Shown in pieces: positions 1 to 11,983 of a stretch of 64,000 bases of DNA. Below the pieces are notes generated by a model. It did not search any database. It was not told the DNA's origin and worked only from the letters and a program-made list of their open reading frames with translations. Position numbers and translations under genes: made by a program. Position 1 is the first letter of the stretch. Every line of letters starts with the position of its first letter. The stretch lies in contig NC_080078.1 in assembly GCF_949987535.1 (NCBI RefSeq), positions 49,626,207-49,690,206 of the forward strand. The letters are read 5' to 3'. The DNA comes from Balaenoptera acutorostrata (taxonomy: Eukaryota; Chordata; Mammalia; Artiodactyla; Balaenopteridae).

Positions 1-1040
1 AATGATGCTTAATAATCTGTCACTCAAAGCGATGTATCTGTAAAACAGCTTGTGTTATGTGGAAGTCAACTGCTGGGTCTGATACAAAGTAGGAGTACGA
101 TAGACAATCCTTTCTTTCCATTCAGCCTTGACACTGTTGGTGCCCATACAATTCCCTCTCTCCCACCACAGATTCCAACTCCCAGCTCTTGTGTCACTGT
201 ACAAGGGGGGTTTTCTCTACTCAGTGAGGCTGGCTCTGCCTGCCCATGGAAGGTGCTGGAAGCAGCACTCAGTCAGTGTCCCAACTCCCTTGCCCTTGGA
301 GAGAGAAGACACTGAAGCATATGTTCTACACTGCCTTCCAGAGCTCTGCAATGGGACTGAACGGCAGTTACTCCAGCGATAACTGTCCTGATATCATTAT
401 GGGGTTACTTCCCTTCTCTGTCCCACTTCCCCACTGTCCTACCCATGTTTCCTTCACCTCCCAGATGCACTAATTGCTTCAAATTCCTGTCTTATTGTCC
501 ACCTCTGGAAGATCCCAAACCAAGACAATGACAAATAATATTGGCTCCAATTTTTATCTCTTGAATTATTGCCTCATTGTATTTTTTTCCTCTACTATCC
601 AGACTCCAGACCAAGGATCAAAGGTTGTATGACTGAGCTGAGAATGAGGTATTGCTTTATTTTTGTACATACATGTATGTATTCACTAGTATATTTTGTA
701 AAATTCATCATTATTGTTTAATACCATTTAGGTTGCTTCTCCTCCCCAAAATGCTGATTGTTTTTGGAGCTCACCATAACCCCAAAGAAATGACTAGAAT
801 GTGTAAAAGGTAACAAAGATGCATGTTTTGTTAAGGTAAATAGATTTCTGAATGTGCTGATCTATCAGGGAAGGATGAGATCATTTAACAGTGGGATTCA
901 TTCTACTGTGCGATTCTTCTGTCTCTCCTATTCAGCCTTTCCCCATTTCTTTCCCTTCCTTTTATTCCTCCACATTCTTTCCCTAATCTTTTGTTTTCCC
1001 TTGGACCTCAACTTCCCACCCCACTATAAAAAAGTATCAG

Positions 1041-1846
1041 AGAGATGGCCAAGAGGCACATGAAAGGATGCTCAACATCACTAATTATTAGAGAAATGCA
1101 AATCAAAACTACAATGAAGTATCACCTCACACGGGTCAGAATGGCCATCATCAAAAACTCTACAAACAACAAATGCTGGAGAGGGTGTGGAGAAAAGGGA
1201 ACCCTCCTACACTGTTGGTGGGAATGTAAATTGATACAGCCACTATGGAGAACAGTATGGAGGTTCCTTAAAAACACCAAAAATAGAGCTACCATATGAT
1301 CCAGCATTCCCACTACTGGGCATATATCCAGAGAAAACCGTAATTCAAAAATATACATGTACCCCAATGTTCATTGCCGCACTATTTACAATATCTAGGA
1401 CATGGAAGCAACCTAAATGTCCATCTAGGGAGGAATGGATAAAGAAGATGTGGTACATATATACAATGGAATATTACTCAGTCATAGAAAAGAATGAAAT
1501 AATGCCATTTGCAGTGACATGAATGGACCTAGAGATTGTCATACTGAGTGAAGTAAGTCAGACAGACAAAGACAAATATCATATGATATTGCTTATATGT
1601 GGAATCTAAAAAAATGGTACAAATGAACTTATTTCTAAAATAGAAATAGAGTAACAGATGTAGAAAACAAATTTATGGTTACCAGGGGAAATGGGGGGGA
1701 GGGATAAATTGGGAGATTGGGATTGATATATACACACTATTATATATAAAATAGATAACTAATAAGGACCTACTATATAGCATAGGGAACTCTACTCAAT
1801 GTGCTGTAATGACCTACATGGGAATAGAATCTAAAAAAGAGTGGAG

Positions 1847-1911
<65 letters not shown>

Positions 1912-1996
1912 CTGATTCACTTTGCCGTACAGTAGAAACTAACACAACATTGTAAATCAACTATACTCCAATAAAAATTAATTAAAAAAATAAAAC
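1041..1996 (+). mobile_element. L1 LINE, 5'-truncated (ORF2 C-terminus and 3' UTR)
   Basis: The sequence from about 1,041 encodes the end of L1 ORF2: a short frame at 1,045-1,299 with the hallmark '[19 protein letters not shown]', then frameshifts. A 3' UTR with a G-rich polypurine tract (about 1,684-1,705) follows, ending in AATAAAAATTAATT plus an A-rich tail. A likely target duplication is 'aagtatcag' (1,032-1,040) against 'aagtgtcag' near 1,997-2,005. The element is dead, lacking the reverse transcriptase core and ORF1. It lies inside copy A, at almost the same position as a different L1 in copy B. Confidence 0.95.
1849..1910. repeat. (TA)n microsatellite inside an L1 3' UTR
   Basis: An uninterrupted run of TA dinucleotides sits in the 3' UTR of the L1 in copy A. 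The copy B L1 carries a comparable run at 23,680-23,738, so this UTR position is prone to TA expansion. It is likely to be polymorphic. Confidence 0.95.
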
Positions 1997-3924
1997 AAGT
2001 GTCAGATGACTCATCCAGAAACCTGTCACAGAACAAACATACTCACTCTTGTATGACAACAAGTTTTGCAAAGTCTTTTTTTTAAGCACTAAGTTAAATT
2101 TAAAAACAAAAACAAAAAACATTGGTTTCTAAGTACATCATGAGCTGAAGTCTTGCTAATTAGAATATTCTTTATGGAGAGCAGACACACTATGGCTTAA
2201 TCAAGACAGAGATGAAGAGTAATATTTTTAAAAAATGAACCACTTTTTTTTTAAATCTTCAATTTGAATGTCTGCTATCAAATAGTTTTATGTGAGAATA
2301 AGGACTGGCTTATAATCACTACATCACTTGGAAACCGAACCCTCCATCACCAAGAGTCTACCATGAAATATTTTTTCTTTGTTCCAAGCAAGAGGAAAAG
2401 AAGACATTCTATCCCTGAGGCCAGGGATTTGGTCAATAGCAGTGACACTAAATCTGGGCTTCTCTTTATAACTGAAATGCCAGGAAGAGAATTTTTTCTC
2501 TCATTTGTTTCTTCTAGATAATCCAGGTTGATGTTTGAAGAACTCAGAGACCTTTTCTGAAAGGGTGGAACCGAGAAATAAAAGGAAGAAACTTCTGTTC
2601 TTACTGTAAATGTTTCCTCTGGAACAACAGAAACAGAAGGGGTGGTTCATGGCTCCATAAATCTTCTTCTGTACAGTTCAATAGGGAATCAGAATTCTCA
2701 GGTTCTGAAATGCTCTCTGAGGATTAGGGGCTAAGGTTTTACAGAGGTGGTAGCACCTCTAATTTTTCTGTAGGGAAAGAAGTTGACCATAAAAACATAG
2801 GATATGTGACTAAAATATAGTGTGTTTTGCTGCTGTGAGCATCTTCTAAATTTTTATAGCCTGAATTTTTTTCCTTTGCAAAACAAGTCTTACACTTTCC
2901 TCAGTTAAGTGTGTTTGCATAGGTCCCTGACAAAAATGCTAGGATTTCTAAAATCTGCTGAGCACAGAGGGGCCCTTTGCTGAAGAGGGACTCGGCAGTC
3001 CCTGTGGTGAGAAGCCCACTTCCCACACTGTGGGAATTTTCCATTCGGTGGGACTTGAAGGTCCCTGGGTGCTTGAAGTGTTAATATAAGTGTGTTTGTT
3101 GAAGACGGCATTTCCCACAACCTCCATGAACTGGAAAGTTTTATTTTTATCTACTTTGACCACAGTTTTAAAGCTCCTTAATCTTCTTGTGTTCATAATT
3201 TGAGTAGAGCTCTCCATCAATCCAACATACATAACAAGCATTCTTTTCTTTTGTAGGAGATGTAAGAAAAGTGAATCAATTCTGTAAAAAAGGAAACATT
3301 TTTGGTTTAAAAAAAGGTACTGATTTTCTTCATGTTATTCAAATCATTCACAATTAAAAAGAGAATGTGGAGGTGTTTAGGACTCATTATTCATCATAAA
3401 GTTGTAATGTACAGGCTGAGCAAGAATTGAAAGTTAGAGACAAGACTTTCTACGCTCTGATTTTTAGTTCAGACTTACCCTTTATTGTTCAACAGTGTTA
3501 TGAGCGTTGAGAAAACAAAGATTTCGCTGGTATAGGCTCCACCCTTTGGATGGGCATGTGCCTGACAATCAACAATGTTTGACTCTCTTAGGGGCATTTT
3601 ACTGTGTTCTCAACTCCAAACCTCTGTGATCTCTTTACTTATCCACACTCTTAAGACACAAATTACTTTGATCTCTCTCTCATCTGAGCTACTGTCACAA
3701 ACAACACATGAATATATATCATTTATCTCTGTAAAAATTTTTGAAACCCAATTTTGAAAACCTGACATTATTAAGTGCTTCAAGAATATAGACCAATGGG
3801 AACTTATATGTACCTCTAGTGGGAAGTAGTGTTGTTATAATGCTTTGAAGGATAGTTTGCTATATCTGGTGAAACTGAAGTTTTGCATATCACATGTCCA
3901 CTTATGCTTTCTGATCCATAAAAA

Positions 3925-4000
3925 TAATTGTCTATCTCATAGGGTTGATATGAGGATAAAATGAGTCAATGTATATAAAATACTTAGAAGTTCCATTTTT
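3925..4000 (+). mobile_element. MIR SINE remnant within copy A
   Basis: The text around 'agggttgatatgaggataaa' followed by 'atgagtcaatg' matches the 3' half of MIR. The counterpart near 26,205-26,285 in copy B is more decayed, which fits insertion before the duplication. Confidence 0.55.
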
Positions 4001-4084
4001 AGGTCTTAATAAGTTGCAGACTTTGTTTTTAGTAGTATCAATGTTATTATAATTAGATATCGCCCTAGAGAAACTCTTACACAT

Positions 4085-4240
4085 GCCCACAGGAGACATG
4101 TACATGAGTGTTCACAAAAATATTGTTTGTAATAGCAAAAGATAATTGGAAAGAACCTAATAATAAAAAATGGAATGGATAGAAATATCATGCTATATTC
4201 ATGTAGTAGAATATTACACAACAGCTACATGTACCAATAT
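4085..4240 (+). mobile_element. Old L1 ORF2 remnant shared by both paralogous copies
   Basis: The order 'ttcacaaaaatattgtttg', 'taatagcaaaag', 'ggaatggataga', 'gtagaatattacacaacag' is the familiar L1 ORF2 C-terminal coding sequence, heavily decayed. The matching place in copy B (about 26,390-26,555) carries the same fragment. The L1 therefore predates the duplication. Confidence 0.7.
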
Positions 4241-5109
4241 GGATAAAATTCAAAAATATAATACTGATTGAAGTAAAATGATTTACAAAAAAACCCCTAA
4301 ATTATGATAACAGTTGCATGTCAGTTATAAGTGTGTAGACAATCCTGCATGCTTTTAGGGATGAATATATATGTAGAAAAGTATAAAGAGACTCATAGGA
4401 ATAATAATCCCCCAAGTCTAGAGTTGCTACATTTTGTTGGGAGAAAGAGTTCTGTGATCAGGGATGAGACCTTGAGGGGCTTCAAGTGGATTGAAAGTGT
4501 TTCATTTGTTTATGTGGTTTGTATGTAAATGTGTGTTTGTCGTATCATCCTTTATGTCTCTCAACAAGTATTAAATATTGGTCAACAAAATAAAAAAGCA
4601 ACAAATAGCAAGAAAAAAGAATAAATACCATATTCAGGAATCAGGTTTTCGTGTATTTATTGGGAAAAATAGTATTTGCTAACTTAGTAAGGTGGCCCTT
4701 TGACTTGAATATATAAGTTTTATATAATGATGTCTTGAATCCTTGCAAAGGAATTGAAGACCAGTGAAATCCAAATGCATCATGAAAATTCATGGAGCAG
4801 GTACTTACTAATGGGCACTCATAGGGTTAATGATAGCAAGACAATTTACCTGAAGCTAATTACACCAACTGAGTGCGAATAAGACTGCAGTGAAACTAAT
4901 CGTTTTCATTTATAGTTGTGTCCCCCAACACTTCCCAGCCTTCCCTCCCCATGGCCAATGTGTAGGTCTTTATCATAATTCATTGTCCATTTATGTCTGG
5001 ACTCTTTTTATGTTGTGGTCTGAATGTCCATCACCAAATGTCCATGGCAGTATTTTCTTTAACATTTAACGTTTCTAGAGGGCTGGGATTCAATTGAAAG
5101 CGCCCATCA

Positions 5110-5180
5110 CAGCCCACTCATTCATCAAACAGACATTTATTAAGTGCCTACTGTATGCCCAGCACTGTAACTCCTGTCAA
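5110..5180 (-). mobile_element. MIR/L2-type tail shared by both copies
   Basis: 'ttattaagtgcctactgtat' followed by 'gcccagcactgtaa' is the antisense form of a MIR/L2-type 3' segment. Copy B has the decayed counterpart at about 27,850-27,905. It is a third inherited repeat supporting a true duplication rather than chance repeat matches. Confidence 0.6.
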
Positions 5181-5812
5181 TTGAGTCTTTATTAAACTAC
5201 CCCGATAAGAGATCCTCCCTAATCAGGAAAGAAAGACAAAAGAGTAATCGTGCACTGAGAGGAGGAATAGTGATCTGAAAGACCTTTGTTTGATGCTAAG
5301 AGCTTTTGGCTCTCACCAGCTCTACTTTAATACCCAAGTGTTTATGTCTTCTGTACTTTTATATATTTTTTTCCCATTGCCTGAAGCCTTTACAATAATC
5401 TCTATACAGACAAAAAAATACCACCCATAATTAATATAAGGCCACAGTAAAGAATGAGAAACAGTTCTTATTGAGATCAGCTTCTCTTTCCATTCAGCAT
5501 TAGTTAAGGGACTGATTTAAAAAGCAATCTTAGACACCATGTTCTAATCCATAAGATCCAGAGACGTTAACATGGAGCTAGTTGAAGGAACACTTCCAAT
5601 GTATGACGGGCTCTGACAGAGCTGAGACCTGTCACGTAACCACAAGTGGGGTTTCTGAAGTGGAAAGTTGCCTTCAGAAAATCCCTGCAGTTGCGTAAAT
5701 GTTTAATTCATTGTCCTCCTCAGTTAGCTTAAATCCTCCTCAGTAAGAATGGCAGTTAGAAAGGAAGACTTTGGAAAACGAAAATATGGGAATCGTAATG
5801 GATCCTCCAGTT

Positions 5813-6034
5813 CAGGGGTCTGTGAACTTCCTGTAAAGGGTCAGACAGTAAATATAATTGGTTTTGTAGGATATATTATTTCTGTAGCAACTGCTAGACT
5901 TGACCATTGTAACATGAAAACATTTGCAGACAGTACATAAATGAATGGGCATGGCTGTGTTCCAATAAAAGTTTATTTTCATAAAAAGGCACAGGGCTCA
6001 AACTGGTCTGCCAGCAGTGGTTACTGACCACTAG
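5813..6034 (+). mobile_element. hAT-Charlie-type nonautonomous DNA transposon
   Basis: The element starts with CAGGGGTC, runs through 'cctgtaaagggtcagacagt' and 'gaatgggcatggctgtgttc', then the 'aataaaagtttatttt' block, and ends near 'ttactgaccactag'. This is the order of a common mammalian MER1-group hAT element. It is about 220 bp and noncoding. I could not confirm its 8-bp target duplication. Confidence 0.8.
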
Positions 6035-6117
6035 TGTAGTTGGATCCTTTTTTTATTTTTTAATATAAAGGATCATGAATATGCCAGCCAGGCCCATGCT
6101 CTTGGTGTCGTCTAGAG

Positions 6118-6354
6118 CCGGGGTCCCCAACCCCTGGGCCATGACTGGTACCGGTCTGTGGCCTGTTAGGAACTGGGCCGCACAGCAGGAGATGAGCGGT
6201 GGGCAAGAGAGTGAAGTTTCATCTGCCGCTCCCCATCGCTCCCCATCACTCGCATTACCGCCCGAACCATCCCCCACCTCACCCCACCGCCTTCCGTGGA
6301 AAAATTGTCTTCCATGAAACAGGTCCCTGGTGCCAAAAAGGTTGGGGACTGCTG
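6118..6354 (+). mobile_element. hAT-type nonautonomous DNA transposon with 8-bp target duplication
   Basis: Terminal inverted repeats are visible: '...ggggtccccaacc' at the left and 'ggttggggact...' at the right, around a C/G-rich body containing 'ccggtctgtggcctgttagg'. The flanks carry a perfect 8-bp duplication 'gtctagag' at 6,110-6,117 and 6,355-6,362, diagnostic of hAT integration. The interior looks deleted relative to the longer family form. Confidence 0.92.
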
Positions 6355-6362
6355 GTCTAGAG

Positions 6363-7560
6363 GAAGTTAAGACTAAAAGAGCAAGAAACAAAATGAGATA
6401 GAACATAGTAGCATTGACTAAAATGAAAACATATGCACATGTTACAACACTATACATTTTAAATGAACTCATACAAAATAAATGGCATATTAAACATATA
6501 ATGATTTCCTTTGGGGGAGGCTAGGGAAAAGGGGGTGGCAAATTGGAACAAATAAATAAAATAAGAAAAGAGATTTGAAGGGATCAATGATTATCCTGTG
6601 CTTTGAGCGGAGCTCCTGATGCATTCCACCCCCTATCTTGTGTCTTTTCTTGTGTCCCCATCAAGAACAGACACAAGATAATACAAGAGCAACACAAAGT
6701 TTCATCTGGATTTGAATACAAAGAAGGGCAGCCATGTAAAAAGACTTCTTGAATATAGATCATGACTTATCATGAGTACAATATGACATAGCCTCATGTA
6801 TAACTCTATTTAATAAATGCTGAAAGCAATCCAAGTGCAGTGCAATATGCCATACTATGATGTGTACAAGCTACAAAAATGAACTAAATATCACCTCTAG
6901 AGGTTCTCCATCTTTTGCAAGAAAATAATGCCTAAATAAGTGTTATGGAAGGTGTGAGGTCACTTAGGCAGGGGCTGCATAAGTGTTGAATGCAGTAGGG
7001 CCTTATTCTGCAATAATTATCCAGATTAAGGAGTTTGTGACAGATTGTAAATCAAGTACTATTTTCTTCATTGAAAGAGTCTTGTTGTAAAAAGAAAAAT
7101 CCAGTTGAACTCAACAGTGTACTTAGAAAAATAGTAAAACATATGAATTCCATAAAGGCTAATCATTCAAGATTATTTTCTTTTGCAAGTGATAATGTGG
7201 AAGGTGATCATAAGCACCTGTTAATGTCTGTGAAGGTCCATGTACGTAGACGATGTTTGAACCCTAGAATGAACACAGTGTTTCTGAAAGGTAAGTAACC
7301 AATTTGATTCTGACTTTAAGGATGGAACTGGACAGTCTTGCTTATTTGTGTCATACTCTGGGCATTTTAATGATCTTAATATTGTCTTGCAAGGAAGTTC
7401 AACACGTCTTTCCATCGCAGATAAGATTGAAGGGCAAAAGCCCAAGTTAGATGCTAAGAGGAGTCATCTAGTCTGCAGAGTAATTCCATGACTTAACAAC
7501 AATTATAAAACAATCCCACAAACAAAAACCTGTTATATATATGGAACCCCTTCTGCTCCT
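6363..7560. other. Unassigned noncoding stretch
   Basis: I see no exon, RNA gene or recognisable repeat here. The sequence is AT-rich and looks unique. Short frames at 7,071-7,298 (+) and 7,221-7,445 (-) overlap each other and match nothing I know. Confidence 0.5.
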
Positions 7561-8338
7561 CTCCCATGTCTTTCCTGGGCTGGTCCTAGATCTGGCCCCT
7601 GGGGACACAGGAACATCACGGCTCCCTCTGCCATGCCTCTGTCCCTGGACCCCCGTCTAAGCTCCTTAGACCCACATCTCCTGTTCTCCACGTCACTGCT
7701 ACCCTGATCCCCAGGTTCCCAGCCTCAGAACTCAGAGCATTCCCTCCCCATGTCCAAGCCCCTCAGGCTTTCTCCCCAAGGCAGAGCTGCTCCGCTTGAG
7801 TCTCTGCTTCTTCTCCCTGCACCTGCTCATCACATCTGCACATCTGGGTTGTCAACTCTTGAGCGACAAGACTGGGAGTGGGTTGGACACAGCAGGGGTG
7901 GCCAAGGCAGTTGAGGCTTGTTTACTGTCATCATGGAAACCCCAGCAGAGTGTGAGGGAAGGCTTTTCAAAAGGGTGGGGTCAAATGCTGCAGGGCAAAG
8001 GCAGAGCTGCGGGGTGGCCCCAAGTCTTTGACCCACACCCAGTGCTTTTGGGCAACCCTTCTGCTTGACTTCTCCGACCCAGCTCACCCCGTGTCCTGGA
8101 GATGAGCCCCATATTGGCTCCTGAAATCTTGGGATGTCTAGTTCCACCCTGGACAGATGGGGGTGAGATGGCGAGAGGGAGGCAAGAGCTGGAAGGAGAC
8201 GGAGATGACTGTTGCTGGGTGGGGCTCTCTGCAGCAGGGGCAGCAGGAGGGAACTTCCTGGGATGGAATCACTCATGGAGGAGGGGGAGTGTGAGGTCAC
8301 AAGGGTCTCACTGTGACCCACCCGGAGTAGGGCTGGCA
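7560..8338. other. GC-richer unique stretch upstream of a candidate promoter
   Basis: Base composition rises relative to the flanks, and no transposon is recognisable. Open frames on both strands (for example 7,830-8,396 minus) arise from this composition and overlap one another. An inverted AGGTCA...TGACCC pair occurs at about 8,293-8,319. The stretch could be promoter-proximal sequence of an unrecognised gene. Confidence 0.4.
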
Positions 8339-8485
8339 ATTGGCTGATAAAAGGCAGGTTGCTATGGCCTGAGACCAGCAGAGAGAGGCTGGACACGGAG
8401 GGACGGTGTGCTGGCTCCTGCTTCTCCTGTTAGCCCCTTTTACCGTGCTCTTTCCAAGACCCCTCATGCCTGCATCCTCTCCCAG
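8339..8485 (+). promoter_or_regulatory. Candidate TATA promoter with possible first exon
   Basis: An inverted CCAAT core 'attgg' (8,339-8,343) is followed by a TATA-like 'gataaaagg' (8,346-8,354). A start site about 25-30 bp downstream would fall near 8,376. A consensus-like splice donor CAG/GTAACA occurs at 8,485/8,486. The three signals have spacing typical of a tissue-specific gene promoter with a short first exon. I cannot name a gene, and downstream exons were not identified. It could be chance or a pseudogene remnant. Confidence 0.3.
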
Positions 8486-8489
8486 GTAA

Positions 8490-9760
8490 CAAGACTATGG
8501 TTTACAGCTTCACTCACACTCTCTCCCTCAGCTTCTCTTGGTTCCCCACTGCACTGGGATTCCCTGATACTTTGTCTGGCACCAGCCCCTTCATCCAGCA
8601 TCTTTGGCTTATTAGCTGATCCCCTCCTGTGTGTCCTGTCCACCTGGACACATAAGAAGCTTCAAAGTCTGAATGACTATGATGGGATGGTCATTTGAGT
8701 TTCCTGGATCACCATGCAGATAAGAACTGTGTCCTGTCAAAGGTCATTTTGAAGATGGGGCTGAGGAAGAAATAGGTTACCAAGGACCCGTATGCAAGTG
8801 TACCACAAAGACACTGCTGTTTGTAAATTCTTGCAGAGCCTGCAGAAGCTGCTAGAAGGAAAGGTCTCAGAAACATGGCTTGTGTCCTGGCAAGTTCACC
8901 TTGGTGAAGTCTCTGGCCCCCTAGATGGCAAACAGCCTTCAAGGGAAGAAGATGTCTTGCTGGTCACTCCTCAACCACTAGGAGAAACTAATGCCATGAA
9001 ACCTTGACAAGTCAGAAACTGATGACACAAGAGGAGCCTCTCTGAAGACAGCAGAGCCCAGGATAGACAAGGGACATTGCTTGTATGAGGAAAAAAAGCA
9101 GCCACTGGAAGATGCACGGATATGTCTTAGCGGAAAAGTTCAAGACACACATAGTTACTGCTGTTTTATTCCTGATGTATCTGGTCTTTATAAAGAGAAG
9201 ATAAGAAGTTTCTCAAAAACAGACTGAGAATATAAATGACATCTGAAGAGAAATCCAAGTAATTTTTAACACTACCAGGTTATAATATTTTAATAAGAAT
9301 CCCACATGGGGCTTCAAAAAACGTTACAGGGGAGGTGGGGGGAATAACCCAAGTATCAGAAAATATCGAAAGTACAGTGAAAAAACAAACAAACAAAAAA
9401 ACAAATTTAGTCCTCAAAACATATATTTAAATTTATTGCTATATTTGAAATTGGTTACAATATCAAAAACATGTCCATGGAATAATTTAAAGATGCACAC
9501 TTTTTACTAGAATGTGTCAATGCTTAGTTGATGAGAAGAGCAACTTTAGGATTTCAGAAATAATGACATAATCTCATACTGACAGTGTGAATTCCCATCA
9601 GCCAATTCTTATTGCTTTCCATCTTTGTTGTATAGGTACAGCAGTTTTAAAGGGACAACATTTGAGTCAAGACAGTTATGAATTCTAATCAGTACAATTA
9701 CCAAGCACAACAGAGGATTAACAAGAAGCTCAGTTCTCAGAGAAGCACAAGTAGCAGTCA
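8490..9760. other. Unassigned noncoding stretch
   Basis: I see no confident repeat or exon. A run of A-rich sequence lies near 9,378-9,405. Short frames at 8,408-8,698 (+) and 8,709-8,942 (-) show no recognisable domain. Confidence 0.45.
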
Positions 9761-9763
9761 GCC

Positions 9764-10500
9764 ATGACTACGCTATCCTACACCATCATGAGCATACCCC
9801 CAGCCTTTGGTGGATCCTGTACACTGGCTTGGCTAAAGATGGCTCCTGTGCCTGCACCAAAGCACTTGGGCAGTAGAAGAGAAGTCTTAGTTACCTACCC
9901 TGAGAGACCACCCATGAGGTCTGGACCAGGTGTTGGTTACTGCTTACCCCTGAAGGTACATAACGATTATAGTGTGAGGGTGCTTCCCACGGACACAAAA
10001 CCCGAGCTCCTTGAGAACTCGACTTTCCTCCTTTATAATTTGTTATTTAATAATCTTGATCCAACGGTAGAGGCACACATTTCTGTTTCTCTCTCAGACA
10101 TTGAAGACAGTGAAACACGTTGATGTCTTGTATCCGCTTTGAGCCTCTTCTGTTTTGGAAGCCAGGTGAATACAGCCCAGTAACACGTGTCCCATGGATG
10201 CTTCAGAAAGGATTTGGTATTAAAGAGTCAGTGGACCAACACCTGTCCGGTAGCCATGCCTCTGTTTTTTCCTTCAAAGGGAATCACTCAAATCTAATCA
10301 TGTCCCTTTCTTTACTTGAAGAAAGAGAACCGAATAATTTCTTATCATTAGTTTGGGAACTATCTACAATCAGTATGGACCTTCTAGGTGAGGTAAGTCT
10401 GATTTTACTTATAAAATCATACTTAAAAAGAAAAACTAAACATTACAGAGATGGATTTGCTATCAGAAACTTGAATTTGCCCTTGAAATGTAAGCTTTGA
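9764..10500 (+). other. Two abutting unassigned open frames
   Basis: A 119-codon frame (9,764-10,123) is followed directly by a 126-codon frame (10,120-10,500) sharing the bases around TGATG. Neither contains a domain, signal peptide or repeat I recognise, although two longish frames in moderately AT-rich sequence are above background here. A GTAAGT donor-like site lies at about 10,393. A retroviral internal remnant or a decayed gene is possible. I do not call this a CDS. Confidence 0.2.
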
Positions 10501-10597
10501 CCAGAAATTAAAATATTTTCAGATGGCTGAATTAACTGCCCTTACCTAGACTTGTCAGCTGACAAAAGATAATGTCAGTAGTCATACTGATAGTAGG

Positions 10598-10648
10598 TAT
10601 GATTTTAGTGTAGTTTATGTAGTTTAGTGTAGTTTAGTGTAGTTTTGA
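10598..10648. repeat. Short tandem repeat, unit about 10 bp (tttagtgtag)
   Basis: The unit 'tttagtgtag' recurs about four times with one variant copy ('tttatgtag'). It is a small local slippage product with no coding significance. Confidence 0.85.
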
Positions 10649-10649
10649 A

Positions 10650-11727
10650 ATGCTTTAGGAACAGAGCTGTCCTGACCTCTGCAGGATGGTGAATTAGAGA
10701 CATTGGGATGCTTTGCTCTTCCCTGAAGTTATAACAAGCCATAATAAAATTAGAATTTTATAAAAATGCTTTATGATATTATCCACAAGTTCATAAGGGT
10801 ATTACCGAGGAAACTGTAAGGTAAGACATAGACATGGTTGAGGTTTTCCTTCTGGAAAACTATGGCAGTAGCAATGAGGGAGAAAATATTGCTTGGTTTT
10901 GCATCCTTGACTTGGAGAATCCTAACTTGTCTCTGCACTAATGGGGACCCATATTTCACTGGTACTATGATGAAGAACTCTATAAGCTTTACCTTTTATT
11001 CAGAAACTCCATTATATCATCTGTAAACCTCAGGGAAAATACAAATCAATGGCATTTTAAAACTATGGTGATTAAAGCTTTCAAAAACCCTCAGACTTCT
11101 AAGACTGTATTCCCATTAGCCTTGATGGCAGTAAGAACAATTCCTTCTAGTGCCCAGAAACTAACTCCTTCTGCTTTAATAACAAGCTGCCTTATGAGTT
11201 TGAGAATTACTTCCAGCTCTAGATTCTACTCTACTATAAGCTGACATGAGTAATAACTGCAGGGATCTCATACAATACTTCTGACTTTATCACCAGTAGG
11301 TGCAAACAATTTCTCAAACAACCACTGAAGCAGTCACTGGGTGATCTGAGACCTGAATATCTGGTCCTTTGAAAAAGCATCAGAGAAAAATGGCCCTTGA
11401 CCCTCGAGTAGAAGAGGGTCCTGTACTGTAAATTACTGACAGAGTGAAAGTTCAAGGTGATGGTCTTTAGGCTTGTTTCCCAACTTAAAAGACATAAGTC
11501 ACTTCCTCCTATCTACTGGATGTCACTCCCTCAGGAGACTTGAAACTGAGGGTTCTTAGGAATTCTCCAGATGCTGCTGAGTGCAGAAGTGGATAGCTTT
11601 CACCCAAGGTGTCAGAATAGGATACATTTTCTGTCCATCAGCACCCTTTCCCTTTCTCTCCTCTCCTTCAAATCAAATCACGCCTGGGGTTGTCCTCTGA
11701 CAACATCTTAATATGATCTTCCTTATC
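10650..11727. other. Unassigned noncoding stretch
   Basis: Unique-looking AT-rich sequence with no recognised repeats or exons. Confidence 0.45.
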
Positions 11728-11742
11728 TTCATCCTGTCACTT

Positions 11743-11968
11743 AAAAAAAAATTGTATTGGAGTAAAGTTGATTTACAGTGTTGCGTTAGTTTCTGCTGTA
11801 CAGCAAAGTGAATCAGTTATACGTATACATATATCCACTCTTTTTAGATTCTTTTCCCATATAGGCCATTACAGGGTATTGAGTAGAGTTCCCTGTGTAT
11901 ACAGCAGGTCCTTATTAGTCATCTATTTTATATATAGTAGTGTATATATGTCAATCCCAATCTCCCAA
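11743..11968 (-). mobile_element. L1 3'-UTR-only fragment (severe 5' truncation)
   Basis: Read on the minus strand this is the terminal L1 3' UTR from 'ttgggagattgggattgaca' to the end. A 15-bp target duplication 'ttcatcctgtcactt' flanks it (11,728-11,742 and 11,969-11,983), so it is a complete, very short retrotransposition product. Its 5' end lies just past the G-rich polypurine tract of the L1 UTR. Confidence 0.92.
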
Positions 11969-11983
11969 TTCATCCTGTCACTT

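Larger units (their letters stand above)
1..5710 (+). repeat. Copy A of an old direct paralogous duplication
   Basis: This segment aligns in the same order and orientation with about 22,380-28,465 (copy B). Clear anchors are 525 with 22,834, 2,441-2,489 with 24,664-24,712 (42 of 49 bases identical by hand count), 3,005-3,043 with 25,228-25,266 (36 of 39) and 5,651 with 28,411. Between anchors the match is weaker but colinear. Both copies share an old L1 piece, a MIR-like piece and an L2/MIR-like piece at matching places, so the whole block was duplicated after those elements inserted. The right edge is near 5,710. The left edge lies at or before the window start. No coding function is visible. 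Confidence 0.8.

Noticed and set aside
6053..6472. 139-codon minus-strand frame
   Set aside because: Spans the hAT element and its flanks. It is a by-product of transposon sequence.
7830..8396. 188-codon minus-strand frame
   Set aside because: Lies in a GC-richer block with equally open frames on the other strand. No domain, start context or homology is recognised.
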